Source: Kineococcus xinjiangensis (lineage in GTDB: Bacteria > Actinomycetota > Actinomycetes > Actinomycetales > Kineococcaceae). Taken from it: DNA of 64,000 bases. Below the pieces are notes generated by a model. The model did not search any database. It was not told the DNA's origin and was given only the letters and a program-made list of their open reading frames with translations. Every line of letters begins with the position of its first letter. The stretch's first letter is position 1. A program made the translations under genes and the position numbers. The DNA lies in contig NZ_PTJD01000002.1 in NCBI RefSeq assembly GCF_002934625.1, positions 124,001-188,000 on the forward strand, in the 5' to 3' direction. Positions 1 through 7,644 of the stretch are shown piece after piece.

Positions 1-1328
1 TCAACGCGATCCTCAAGGTCTGCGCGACCCCGCCGCCGCCGTCGCGGCCCGGCTACTTCCACGTCGCCTCCGGCTCGCGCAACCCCGCGACGTTCCGCAC
101 GTTCTACGAGCACATCCGCGAGCACTTCCGCCAGCACCCCTTCGAGGGCGCGCCCGCCGAGCTGCCCGTGTGGAACTTCCCCGGCGCCGACCGCATCGAG
201 CGCAAGCTCGTGCGCGGGGAACTCGCGATCAAGGTCGCCGACCGGGCGCTGAGCCTGGCTCCCCGCAGCGACCGGGCCCGCGAGACCGCCCGCAAGCTGG
301 ACAAGCAGCGCCGCCAGCTGGAGTTCCTGCGCCGCTACATGGACCTGTACCAGGTGTACACGCAGGCGGAGCTGCGCTTCGTCGACGACAACACCCTTGC
401 GCTGCACCGCTCCCTCGACCCGGCCGACGTCGACGCGTGGGGCTTCGACACGGCCGTCATCGACTGGCGGGAGTACGTGGAGGACATCCACTGCCCCAGC
501 GTCACGGCGCAGATGCGCAAGTACGACGAGATCCGCCGCCGCCGCAAGGAGAACGAGTCCGCCGCCGCACCGCGGCAGCTGAAGCCGGTGGCCGAGGGCG
601 ACGCGCCGGTGCTGGCGGTGTTCGACCTCGCCGGAACCCTCAAGCCGGGCACCGTGGTGGACACCTACCTGCAGCTGCGCCTGTCCCAGCTCGACGCCGC
701 CGACCGGGTGCGGGAGTTCTCCCGGATCATGCGCCGCGTGCCGCGGTGGATCGCCGCCGAGCGCCGCGACCGCGGCAGCTTCCTGCGCTCGCTGTTCCGC
801 GGCTACGACGGCGTGGACCTCGACGAGCTGGAGGAGTACGTCGACGAGGTGGTGGGCCCGCAGCTGCTGAAGCAGATCAGCTCCGAGGCGCTGCGCCGCA
901 TCTCCGCCCACCGCGAGGCGGGGCACCGCACGATCCTCATGACCGGTGACGTGCGACAGATCACCCGCCCCCTCACGGGCCTCTTCGACGAGGTCGTGTG
1001 CACGGAGCTGGAGGAGCGCATCGACTCCGGGCGCCGCCTGGCCACGGGCTTCCTCACCTCCCCGCCGCTGGTGGGCGAGTCCCGCGCCGCCTGGCTGCGC
1101 CGCTACGCAGAGCTGCAGGGCGCGGACCTGGGGGCGAGCCACGCCTACGCCGACTCCCACTCGGACCTGCCCCTGCTGCGGGCGGTCGGCTCCCCCACCG
1201 CCGTCTCCCCCGACGTGCCGCTGTTCCGGGCCGCACGGGCGGCGCGGTGGCCGGTGGCGGACTGGGCGGCGGAGGCCTCCACCAGCCGCCTGCGGCTGCC
1301 GCAGCGGATCCTGGCGGGCCGGGACTGA
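1..1328 (+). CDS. Fatty acyl-CoA reductase-like / HAD-IB fusion protein, C-terminal part
   Basis: The frame is open from the window edge (first full codon at base 3), so the N-terminus is missing. The first roughly 190 visible residues resemble the C-terminal (sterile/FAR_C) region of NAD(P)-dependent fatty acyl-CoA reductases. The rest is a HAD-IB domain: motif I FDLAGTL (bases 621-641), motif II MTGD (939-950) and motif IV DSHSD (1152-1166). In motif I the usual second aspartate (DxD) is alanine, so the general acid/base of HAD phosphatases is absent. The next gene, 163 bp downstream on the same strand, is a PlsC-type acyltransferase, which suggests a shared lipid role. The fusion assignment is by recognition; the reductase part cannot be checked here because its Rossmann domain lies outside the window. 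Confidence 0.75.
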   Translation, partial: NAILKVCATPPPPSRPGYFHVASGSRNPATFRTFYEHIREHFRQHPFEGAPAELPVWNFPGADRIERKLVRGELAIKVADRALSLAPRSDRARETARKLDKQRRQLEFLRRYMDLYQVYTQAELRFVDDNTLALHRSLDPADVDAWGFDTAVIDWREYVEDIHCPSVTAQMRKYDEIRRRRKENESAAAPRQLKPVAEGDAPVLAVFDLAGTLKPGTVVDTYLQLRLSQLDAADRVREFSRIMRRVPRWIAAERRDRGSFLRSLFRGYDGVDLDELEEYVDEVVGPQLLKQISSEALRRISAHREAGHRTILMTGDVRQITRPLTGLFDEVVCTELEERIDSGRRLATGFLTSPPLVGESRAAWLRRYAELQGADLGASHAYADSHSDLPLLRAVGSPTAVSPDVPLFRAARAARWPVADWAAEASTSRLRLPQRILAGRD

Positions 1329-1491
1329 GCGGGCCGGGGCTGAACGGGCCCGCCGCGCTCGACCGGTCGGCCGGGCACGGGCGTGATTGGATGCGCGGCG
1401 TGCCCCCTGCCGCAGTTCCCGCCGGGCTCCGCGCCCGGCTTCGCATGACGACAGCGGCCGCGCCGGCCGCCGTGGGCGAGGAGGTCCGCCG

Positions 1492-2361
1492 ATGACCCTG
1501 CTGATGTCGACGTCGCGGCCCTCCCGCTGGCTGTCGGGGCTGCTGCGGCGCCCGGGCGCGGGCGGTTCGCCGTCCCCGGGCGGTGCCGCCGGCTCCCCCG
1601 GCGGATCCCCGGAGCGCGGCATGCACTCCAACGACTGGGTGCGCAGCGGCCCGGCGACGCTGCTCCGCTCCGCGCTGCAGCGGGGCCTGCTCATCCCGGT
1701 GCTGCGGGCGGAGCTGCGCACGGAGGTGCACGGCGCGGACGTCTTCGACCGCATCGACGGGCCCGCGGTGATCGTCGCGAACCACTCCTCCCACCTGGAC
1801 ACGGCGGTGCTGCTGCAGGCGCTGCCCCCGAAGCGGCGCCGGCGCACGGCGGCCGCGGCGGCGGCGGACTACTTCTTCGACGTCTGGTGGCGCGCGGTCC
1901 CCTCGGGCCTCGTCATCGGCGCCTTCCCCCTGGAGCGGCGCGGCGGGGTGTCGAGCATCCCCAGCGAGCTGGTGCGGCAGGGCTGGAGCCTCCTGTGGTT
2001 CCCGGAGGGCGGGCGCTCCTACGACGGGAAGCTGCGGCAGTTCAAGAAGGGCGCCCCCTACATCGCGCTGGAGAACGACGTGCCCATCGTGCCCGTCGCG
2101 CTGCGCGGCACGCACGAGGCGATGCCGCCGAAGAAGCGCAACTGGCCGGCTCCCGGCCGCCCGCGCGTCACGGTGCACTTCGGCGAGCCGCTGCGGGGGC
2201 TGCCGGGCGAGAAGGCGGCCGCCTTCACGGCGCGGGTGCAGGACGCCGTGGTGAAGCTGCTCGCGGACGCGGAGGCGGCCGACCAGGCGGCGGGTGCGCA
2301 GGTCGGGCCGCGTCCGGAGGGCGCTCCGCGCCGGGCCCTGCTGCGCCGCCGCCCGCGCTGA
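1492..2361 (+). CDS. plsC: 1-acyl-sn-glycerol-3-phosphate acyltransferase family protein
   Basis: 289 residues. It transfers an acyl chain from acyl-CoA or acyl-ACP to lysophosphatidate or a related acceptor at the inner membrane face. The HX4D catalytic motif is NHSSHLD (about residue 99) and the acceptor-binding motif is FPEGGRS (about residue 168). The first 45 residues are Gly/Ser/Pro rich and probably disordered. ATG at 1492 is preferred because GAGGAGGT (1478-1485) lies 6 nt upstream; longer in-frame starts have no such site. The Arg-rich C-terminal tail (about 30 residues) is not part of the domain. It follows the reductase/HAD gene on the same strand, a combination common in actinobacteria. 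Substrate is not determinable from sequence. Confidence 0.88.
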   Translation: MTLLMSTSRPSRWLSGLLRRPGAGGSPSPGGAAGSPGGSPERGMHSNDWVRSGPATLLRSALQRGLLIPVLRAELRTEVHGADVFDRIDGPAVIVANHSSHLDTAVLLQALPPKRRRRTAAAAAADYFFDVWWRAVPSGLVIGAFPLERRGGVSSIPSELVRQGWSLLWFPEGGRSYDGKLRQFKKGAPYIALENDVPIVPVALRGTHEAMPPKKRNWPAPGRPRVTVHFGEPLRGLPGEKAAAFTARVQDAVVKLLADAEAADQAAGAQVGPRPEGAPRRALLRRRPR

Positions 2362-2374
2362 CGTCCCACCGGCC

Positions 2375-2390
2375 CCACCGGCCCCGGTGG
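2375..2390 (+). terminator. Short GC hairpin after plsC
   Basis: CCACCGG-CC-CCGGTGG forms a 7-bp perfect stem 14 bp after the plsC stop. There is no U tract. It is a possible terminator or pause site before the riboswitch unit. Confidence 0.4.
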
Positions 2391-2516
2391 TGAGGCCGGG
2401 CCCCGCGGGCTGTCAAGGGTCCCGGCCGCCGGTGTGACGAATGTCTCGAACATGTCACGCGGGCGTCTGTCTTGTTACGGTCGGCTCGCCCCCAGGCCGA
2501 TGGGGGTACGTCGCGG

Positions 2517-2679
2517 AACGCCGAGTCCTGCCCGCCGCGACCGGAGCCTCTACCTCACGGGCAGGAGCGGGGGACCCACAGTTCCTCGGACGCACCGCGG
2601 TGCGTCCTCGGGGTGAAGCCGCTTCCGAGCGGCCGGGTCAACTTCCGACCCGAACCCGACAGCTCACCTCGTAGGCGTT
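2517..2679 (+). promoter_or_regulatory. ydaO-yuaA-type c-di-AMP riboswitch
   Basis: The leader of the Rpf gene shows the hallmarks of the actinobacterial ydaO motif: closing stem AACGCC (2517-2522) with GGCGTT (2674-2679), the CCGAGTCCTGCCC segment, GGGGGACCCA, a GGGGTGAA block near 2611, and the conserved 3' block CCGACAGCTCACCTCGTAGG before the closing stem. The ribosome binding site GGAGGT starts immediately after the closing stem, so folding could affect translation as well as transcription. ydaO riboswitches upstream of rpf and other wall hydrolase genes in actinobacteria are established knowledge, and they normally turn expression off when c-di-AMP is high. No covariance search was run. 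Confidence 0.85.
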
Positions 2680-2693
2680 GGAGGTCACGACGC

Positions 2694-3341
2694 ATGCCTA
2701 CGACCCTGCGCACCCGCACGCCCAAGCACGCCCCCCGCCACCGCGCGGAGCCGACCTCGACCGCCGCGGCCCTCGCCCGGCGCGGTGCCCTCGCCGTCGT
2801 CGCCGGCGCTGCCGGTGCCGCGATGGTCGTCGGTTCCGCCGGCAGCGCGAGCGCCGCCCCCGTCTCCGAGTGGGACCGCCTCGCGCAGTGCGAGTCCGGC
2901 GGCCGCTGGAACATCAACACCGGCAACGGCTACTCCGGCGGCCTGCAGTTCCACCCCCGCACCTGGAGCGGCTTCGGCGGCGGCCAGTTCGCCCCCCGCG
3001 CCCACCAGGCGACCCGCGAGCAGCAGATCGTCGTCGCCGAGCGCGTCCTGGCCCGCCAGGGCTGGCGCGCGTGGCCCGCGTGCTCGCGCAAGCTCGGCCT
3101 GCGCGGCGCGGCCGACCCGGTCGGCGCGGAGGCCCGCCTGCACGCCCCCGCCCCGGCTCCCGCTCCCGCGGCGCCCGCGGCCACCCGCACCTACACCGTG
3201 GTGCCCGGCGACACCCTCTACCGCGTCGCCGTGAAGAACGGCGTGCCCGGCGGCTGGCGCCACGTGTACGACCTCAACCACGCGGAGATCGGCCCGAACC
3301 CGGGCGCCATCCGCGTGGGCCAGGTGCTGCGCCTCCCCTGA
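2694..3341 (+). CDS. Resuscitation-promoting factor-like transglycosylase with LysM domain
   Basis: 215 residues, secreted. A signal peptide (basic start, hydrophobic stretch about residues 30-52) ends at SASA|APVSEWDR. The Rpf-type lysozyme-like domain follows (about 55-130): CESGGRWN carries the catalytic glutamate, with NGYSGGLQF beyond. An Ala/Pro linker leads to a C-terminal LysM domain (about 165-215) beginning YTVVPGDTLYRVA, which binds peptidoglycan. The enzyme would cleave wall glycan during growth resumption. ATG at 2694 has GGAGGT (2680-2685) at 8 nt spacing; upstream in-frame codons belong to the riboswitch. Expression is probably controlled by c-di-AMP through that riboswitch. 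RpfA/RpfB-like naming is uncertain because the domain set is minimal. Confidence 0.93.
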   Translation: MPTTLRTRTPKHAPRHRAEPTSTAAALARRGALAVVAGAAGAAMVVGSAGSASAAPVSEWDRLAQCESGGRWNINTGNGYSGGLQFHPRTWSGFGGGQFAPRAHQATREQQIVVAERVLARQGWRAWPACSRKLGLRGAADPVGAEARLHAPAPAPAPAAPAATRTYTVVPGDTLYRVAVKNGVPGGWRHVYDLNHAEIGPNPGAIRVGQVLRLP

Positions 3342-3397
3342 GGCCGGCACCGCCTCCGGGCCGGCTCGGCACGCGGCCCCGCACGACTCCTCGGGGT

Positions 3398-3436
3398 GGG
3401 GACGTCGCCCGCGCACACCGCGCGGGCGACGTCCCC
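3398..3436. terminator. Perfect 16-bp hairpin between convergent genes (GGGGACGT family, copy 1)
   Basis: Arms GGGGACGTCGCCCGCG (3398-3413) and its exact complement (3421-3436) enclose a 7-nt loop. It sits between the convergent rpf and trmH-type genes and could stop transcription from both sides. It shares its outer arm with hairpins at 36941, 54024 and 58506. Confidence 0.75.
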
Positions 3437-3486
3437 GTCGACGGACTCCGGCTCGTCGGGAACGTCGGCTCGTCCGGGACCTCGGC

Positions 3487-4212
3487 TCAGAGACCGGGAT
3501 CCCGCACGGGCGACTGCCCGAAGACGTGGCGGCGCACCCACGCGTGCATCGCCACCGCGGCCGCCGCGCCGACGTTGATCGAGCGGGTCGAGCCGAACTG
3601 CGCGATCGACAGCACCGCCACGCACGCGCCGAGCGCCTCCTCCGACAGGCCCGGCCCCTCCTGCCCGAAGAGCAGCACCGCCTCCCGCGGCAGGTCGTAC
3701 GTCTCCAGCGGCACCGAGCCGGGCACGTTGTCGATGCCGACGACCACCAGGCCCGCCGCCCGCGCCCACTCCGCGAACCCCGCGACGCCGTCGTGGTGGT
3801 GCACGCTCAGGTAGCGGTCGGTCACCATCGCGCCGCGGCGGTTCCAGCGCCTGCGCCCCACCACGTGCACGCCGGCCGCGTTGACCGCGTTGGCGGTCCG
3901 CACCACGGAGCCGATGTTGGCGTCGTGCTGCCAGTTCTCCACCGCCACGTGCAGGGGCTGCCGGGTGCGGTCCAGCTCCGCCACGATGGCCGCGTTCGAC
4001 CAGTAGCGGAAGCGGTCCTCCACGTTGCGCCGGTCGCCCTCGGCCAGCAGCTCCGGGTCGAGGCGGGGATCGTCCGGCCAGCACTCCCGCCCCCCCGGCC
4101 ACGGGCCCACCCCGACGACGCGCCCCGCCCTCGGGTCGGGCTGGTCGTCGTCCGCGACCTCCGGAGCGGGCGCGCGCGTCGGGTCCTCGAGCATCCCCCC
4201 AGCCTGCCGCAC
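3487..4212 (-). CDS. TrmH/SpoU-family RNA 2'-O-methyltransferase
   Basis: 241 residues. SpoU-class (SPOUT) enzymes methylate ribose 2'-OH in tRNA or rRNA with S-adenosylmethionine. All three SpoU motifs are visible: motif 1 NIGSVVRTANA (about residue 100), motif 2 LFGQEGPGLSEEAL (about 180) and motif 3 STRSINVGAAAAVAMHAW (about 212). The first 75 residues are Pro/Asp rich with no clear domain. The start is uncertain: GTG at 4212 is the longest, ATG at 4194 would remove six residues, and neither has a convincing ribosome binding site. The gene converges on rpf with a strong hairpin between. The RNA target cannot be inferred. Confidence 0.85.
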   Translation of the reverse strand: MRQAGGMLEDPTRAPAPEVADDDQPDPRAGRVVGVGPWPGGRECWPDDPRLDPELLAEGDRRNVEDRFRYWSNAAIVAELDRTRQPLHVAVENWQHDANIGSVVRTANAVNAAGVHVVGRRRWNRRGAMVTDRYLSVHHHDGVAGFAEWARAAGLVVVGIDNVPGSVPLETYDLPREAVLLFGQEGPGLSEEALGACVAVLSIAQFGSTRSINVGAAAAVAMHAWVRRHVFGQSPVRDPGL

Positions 4213-4248
4213 CCCCGGCGCGCCGCCGTCAGGGCGGGCACGCAGCCG

Positions 4249-5490
4249 TCAGACCGGCCGCCGCCAGGCCGCCCGGAACCCCAGCGTGCGCCCCGTCTGC
4301 AGCAGCGAGTTCTCGTACAGCCGCCGCGCCACCACCACCAGCACCAGCGCCGTGACCACGATGAGCGCCAGCGCCGCGAACGGCTCCCACACCGCCGCGT
4401 CCCCGGCCAGCACGCGGCGCGGCATCACCAGCGGCGACGACAGCGGCACGTACGACAGGGCCGTCAGCACCGGCCCCGGGTCCCGCACGAACACCGCCGC
4501 GAAGAAGGGGATCATCACCAGGAACTGCACCGGCGTGGCCGTCGACTGCAGGTCCTCCAGCCGGCTGGCCATCGCCCCGGCCGCCGCCCACAGGCACGAC
4601 AGCATCGCGAAGCCGAAGACGAAGAACACCAGGAACCAGCCGGCGGCCAGCGGCAGGCTCGGCAGGGACGCCAGCGCCTCGCGGTCGCTGAGCGCGAACC
4701 CGGCCAGGCCGACGCCCACCAGCAGCGCCATCTGCCCGAACGCCAGCAGCCCGTTGCCGACGATCTTGCCGACGAGGAGCTGGCGCACCGGCACGGCCGT
4801 CACCAGCAGCTCGATCACCCGGGTCTGCTTCTCCTGCACGACGCTCTGCGCGATGGAGAACCCGAAGATCAGCACCACCTGGAAGAACAGCACCGCGAAC
4901 GCGATGCCCAGCAGCATCGCCGTCACCGGGTCCACCGCGTCGGGGTCGAGCAGCCTCGTCGCCGGCGGCGGGGTGGCCAGCAGCTCCCCCACCCGCTGCG
5001 GCGGCACGCCCGCCTCCACGAGGCCCGAGACGAGCTGCTGCGCGGCGACCCGCTCGGTGAGGACCTCCAGCAACCCCTGCGGCACCGACGTGCCGCCGAC
5101 GATCTCCGCGCGAGCGGACGCACCGGGCAGCAGCGCGGCGTCGACGGCACCGTCGCGGACGAGGGCCTCCGCCGCGGCGGCGTCGGCGACCTCCCGCGCC
5201 ACCACCACCGTCCCCTCCGTCCCCGCCGCGGCGCCGCCGTCCGCCCCCGGTGCGGCCAGCAGCGGCGCGGTCCGCGCCGTCACCGCCACCTCGTAGCGGT
5301 CGGGACCGCCGGCCAGCAGCGGCGGCAGGAACATCGACGCCAGCACGATGAGCAGCAGCAGCACCGTGGAGACCACGAAGCCCTTGTCGCGAAGGCGCAC
5401 CGACACCTCGCGCCGGGCCACGAGGCGCCACAGGCCCCGCAGGTCGGCACCGGGCGCCGCCGGGGTGGCTGCGGTCGTCGTCGCGGTCAC
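4249..5490 (-). CDS. ABC-2 type transporter permease (NatB-like)
   Basis: 413 residues. The layout is typical of ABC-2 exporters: a cytoplasmic N-terminus with a WRLVARREVSVRLRDKGF-type motif, one membrane helix (about residues 38-58), a large extracytoplasmic region (to about 200), then about five helices. The start GTG at 5490 overlaps the stop of the ATPase gene by 4 bp (GTGA), so the two are translationally coupled. Together they would form a Na+/drug-type exporter like NatAB. The long upstream open frame to 5670 lies inside the ATPase gene and is not coding. Substrate is unknown. Confidence 0.85.
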   Translation of the reverse strand: MTATTTAATPAAPGADLRGLWRLVARREVSVRLRDKGFVVSTVLLLLIVLASMFLPPLLAGGPDRYEVAVTARTAPLLAAPGADGGAAAGTEGTVVVAREVADAAAAEALVRDGAVDAALLPGASARAEIVGGTSVPQGLLEVLTERVAAQQLVSGLVEAGVPPQRVGELLATPPPATRLLDPDAVDPVTAMLLGIAFAVLFFQVVLIFGFSIAQSVVQEKQTRVIELLVTAVPVRQLLVGKIVGNGLLAFGQMALLVGVGLAGFALSDREALASLPSLPLAAGWFLVFFVFGFAMLSCLWAAAGAMASRLEDLQSTATPVQFLVMIPFFAAVFVRDPGPVLTALSYVPLSSPLVMPRRVLAGDAAVWEPFAALALIVVTALVLVVVARRLYENSLLQTGRTLGFRAAWRRPV

Positions 5491-6383
5491 CGGGCCACCT
5501 CCGAGAAGAGCTCGCTGAGCGTGGGCACGACCGGGGAGAAGGCCCGCACCTCGCCGTTGCGCAGGGCCCGGGCGAGGACCTCCTGCCCGGCCCGCGGCTC
5601 CGTGAGCTCCAGCACTGCCACCGGGCCGTCCACGTGCAGCACCCGCACCCCGGGCACCGCCGGCAGCCACGCCAGCCCGCCCGGGACCTCGGGACCGATC
5701 TCCAGGCGGTAGCGGGACCCCGCGCCGGCGCGGCGCAGCTCCTGCGGCTCCCCCGCCGCCACGACCCGCCCGGCGTGCAGCACGACCAGCTCGTCGCAGA
5801 GCCGGTCCACCAGGTCCAGCTGGTGGCTGGAGAAGAGGACCCCCACACCGGCCGCCGCGCGCTCCCGCAGCAGCTGCGCCATGGCGTCGACCGCGAGGGG
5901 GTCCAGCCCGCTGAACGGCTCGTCGAGGACCAGCAGTTCCGGGTCGTGGACGAGGGCGGCGGCGATCTGCACGCGCTGCTGGTTGCCCAGCGACAGCGAC
6001 TCCAGGTGCTCCTTCGCCCGCGCGGCCAGGCCGAGGCGCTCCAGCAGGTCGGCGGTGCGCCGCTGCGCCGCCGCGCGGTCCAGCCCGTGCAGCCGGGCCA
6101 GGTAGACGAGCTGCTCGGCCAGCTGCGCCTTGGGGTAGAGGCCGCGCTCCTCCGGCATGTACCCGAAGCGGCGCCGCACCGCCAGGTCCGGCACCCGCCC
6201 GCGCCAGGTCACGGTGCCGGAGTCCTGCGCCAGCACGCCCAGCACGATCCGCATCGTCGTCGTCTTGCCCGCGCCGTTGGCCCCGACGAAGCCGACCATC
6301 CGGCCCTCGGGGACGCTCAGGCTCACCGCGTCCAGGGCGACGCGGTCCCCGAAGCGCCGGCTCACCCCGTCGACGATCAACAT
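5487..6383 (-). CDS. ABC transporter ATP-binding protein (NatA-like)
   Basis: 298 residues. Nucleotide-binding domain of an ABC-2 exporter: Walker A GANGAGKTTT (about residue 34), signature LSLGNQQRV (about 130; the usual LSGGQ is varied), Walker B LLVLDEP (about 150), D-loop SGLDP and H-loop SSHQ. The 85 C-terminal residues form the extra domain common in NatA/CcmA-type ATPases. ATG at 6383 begins with the conserved beta strand LIVDGVSRRFGD. It is the first gene of a two-gene unit with the permease and is probably transcribed from the 120-bp gap shared with azlD. Confidence 0.9.
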   Translation of the reverse strand: MLIVDGVSRRFGDRVALDAVSLSVPEGRMVGFVGANGAGKTTTMRIVLGVLAQDSGTVTWRGRVPDLAVRRRFGYMPEERGLYPKAQLAEQLVYLARLHGLDRAAAQRRTADLLERLGLAARAKEHLESLSLGNQQRVQIAAALVHDPELLVLDEPFSGLDPLAVDAMAQLLRERAAAGVGVLFSSHQLDLVDRLCDELVVLHAGRVVAAGEPQELRRAGAGSRYRLEIGPEVPGGLAWLPAVPGVRVLHVDGPVAVLELTEPRAGQEVLARALRNGEVRAFSPVVPTLSELFSEVAR

Positions 6384-6501
6384 GGGACGTCCGCGATCAG
6401 CATGCGATCGACCCTAGGAGCGGGCCCTGGCGCGGCGCCTCACCCGATCGGACGATGGACGTGACCCGGGAGTGCGACCCGCTCACGCCGTCCCCGCGGG
6501 G

Positions 6502-6819
6502 TCATCCCCAGCCCAGCGCCCGGCAGCCCGCCGCGACCGCCGCCCCCACCAGCACCACCACCACGAACGGCGCCCTCAGCAGCAGCGCCACCGCGGCCGC
6601 CACCAGCGCCGCCAGCCGCGCGTCCAGCACGACCTCCCCCGCGCCCGCCGAGCCGCCGCCCACCGTCTGCACGGCCACCAGCGCCGACAGCAGCGCCACC
6701 GTCACCAGCGCCGCCGCGTCGGCCATCCGCGCGTCGCCCAGCACGGACGCCGGCACCAGGTACCCGGCCAGCTTCAGCGCGAAGCACGCCGCGCAGGCCA
6801 GCAGCAGCCAGCCCGTCAC
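6502..6819 (-). CDS. azlD: AzlD-family branched-chain amino acid exporter subunit
   Basis: 105 residues, almost entirely hydrophobic, with about four membrane helices and short loops, matching AzlD/LivH-type small subunits (usually about 100-110 residues). GTG at 6819 overlaps the azlC stop by 4 bp. AzlC and AzlD together form a branched-chain amino acid efflux system (known from Bacillus azaleucine resistance and Corynebacterium BrnFE). The pairing and size carry the assignment; AzlD sequences have few invariant residues. Confidence 0.8.
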   Translation of the reverse strand: MTGWLLLACAACFALKLAGYLVPASVLGDARMADAAALVTVALLSALVAVQTVGGGSAGAGEVVLDARLAALVAAAVALLLRAPFVVVVLVGAAVAAGCRALGWG

Positions 6820-7532
6820 GCCGGCCCCCCGCCGCGCTCCCCCGCCGTGCCCTCCGGACGCGGCCGCCGCAGCAGCGCCACCAGCACCGCCACCACCGCG
6901 GCGGCCAGCACCGGCACCCCGGCCGGTGCCGCCGGGACCAGCAGCACCGCCACCAGCGCCGCCAGCGCCCCCACCGCCCGGGCCCGCCGCTGCCGCAGCC
7001 GCGGCCACAGCAGCGCCAGGAACGCGGCGGCCGCCGCCCCGTCCAGCCCCCACCGGCGCGGATCCCCCAGCGCGTCGCCGAGCAGCGCCCCCAGCAGCGT
7101 CATGGCGTTCCAGAAGCCGAACACGGCCAGCCCCGCCGCCCAGAACCCGCGCCGCCGCTCGCCCGGCTCGTCCTGGGCGACGGCCACGGCCGTGGACTCG
7201 TCGATCGTCAGCTGCGCCGCCGCCAGCCGCCGCAGGCCGCGGGCCCCGAGCAGCGGGCTGGTCTGCAACCCGTAGAAGGCGTTGCGCACCCCCAGCAGCG
7301 CGGCCCCGGCGGTGGCGGACAGCCCGGTGCCCCCGGCGGCGACCACGCCCACGAAGGCGAACTGGGATCCGCCCGTGAACATCAGCAGGCTCAGCGCGCA
7401 GGTCTGGGCGACGGACAGCCCGGCCGCCACGGACAGCGCCCCGAAGGAGATGCCGTAGAGGCCGGTGGCGGCCCCCACCCACACGCCCTGCCGAACCGCC
7501 GCGGACGGGGCGGAGCCGGTCGCAGGGGGCAC
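6816..7532 (-). CDS. azlC: AzlC-family branched-chain amino acid exporter
   Basis: 238 residues. The family's N-terminal pattern is present: GISFGALSVAAGLS, then FTGGSQFAFVGV and LLGVRNAFYGL. About seven membrane helices can be drawn. The start GTG at 7532 gives the usual AzlC length; the frame runs open upstream to 7892 but that stretch overlaps the divergent ligase-like gene and repeats. AzlC with AzlD (4-bp overlap) would export branched-chain amino acids. The divergent upstream gap carries a 14-bp tandem repeat. Confidence 0.88.
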   Translation of the reverse strand: MPPATGSAPSAAVRQGVWVGAATGLYGISFGALSVAAGLSVAQTCALSLLMFTGGSQFAFVGVVAAGGTGLSATAGAALLGVRNAFYGLQTSPLLGARGLRRLAAAQLTIDESTAVAVAQDEPGERRRGFWAAGLAVFGFWNAMTLLGALLGDALGDPRRWGLDGAAAAAFLALLWPRLRQRRARAVGALAALVAVLLVPAAPAGVPVLAAAVVAVLVALLRRPRPEGTAGERGGGPA

Positions 7533-7575
7533 CCGGCGATGCTCGCACGCCCGCGCGGGGCCGCCCGCGGTGGTC

Positions 7576-7630
7576 GTCCGGGGCGGGGTGTCCGGGGCGG
7601 GGTGTCCGGGGCGGGGTGTCCGGGGCGGGG
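7576..7630. repeat. 14-bp tandem repeat, four copies
   Basis: GTCCGGGGCGGGGT occurs at 7576, 7590, 7604 and 7618 (the last copy lacks one base). It fills the gap between azlC and the divergent ligase-like gene, where promoters for both must lie. Confidence 0.95.
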
Positions 7631-7644
7631 AGCACGATGGGCTC

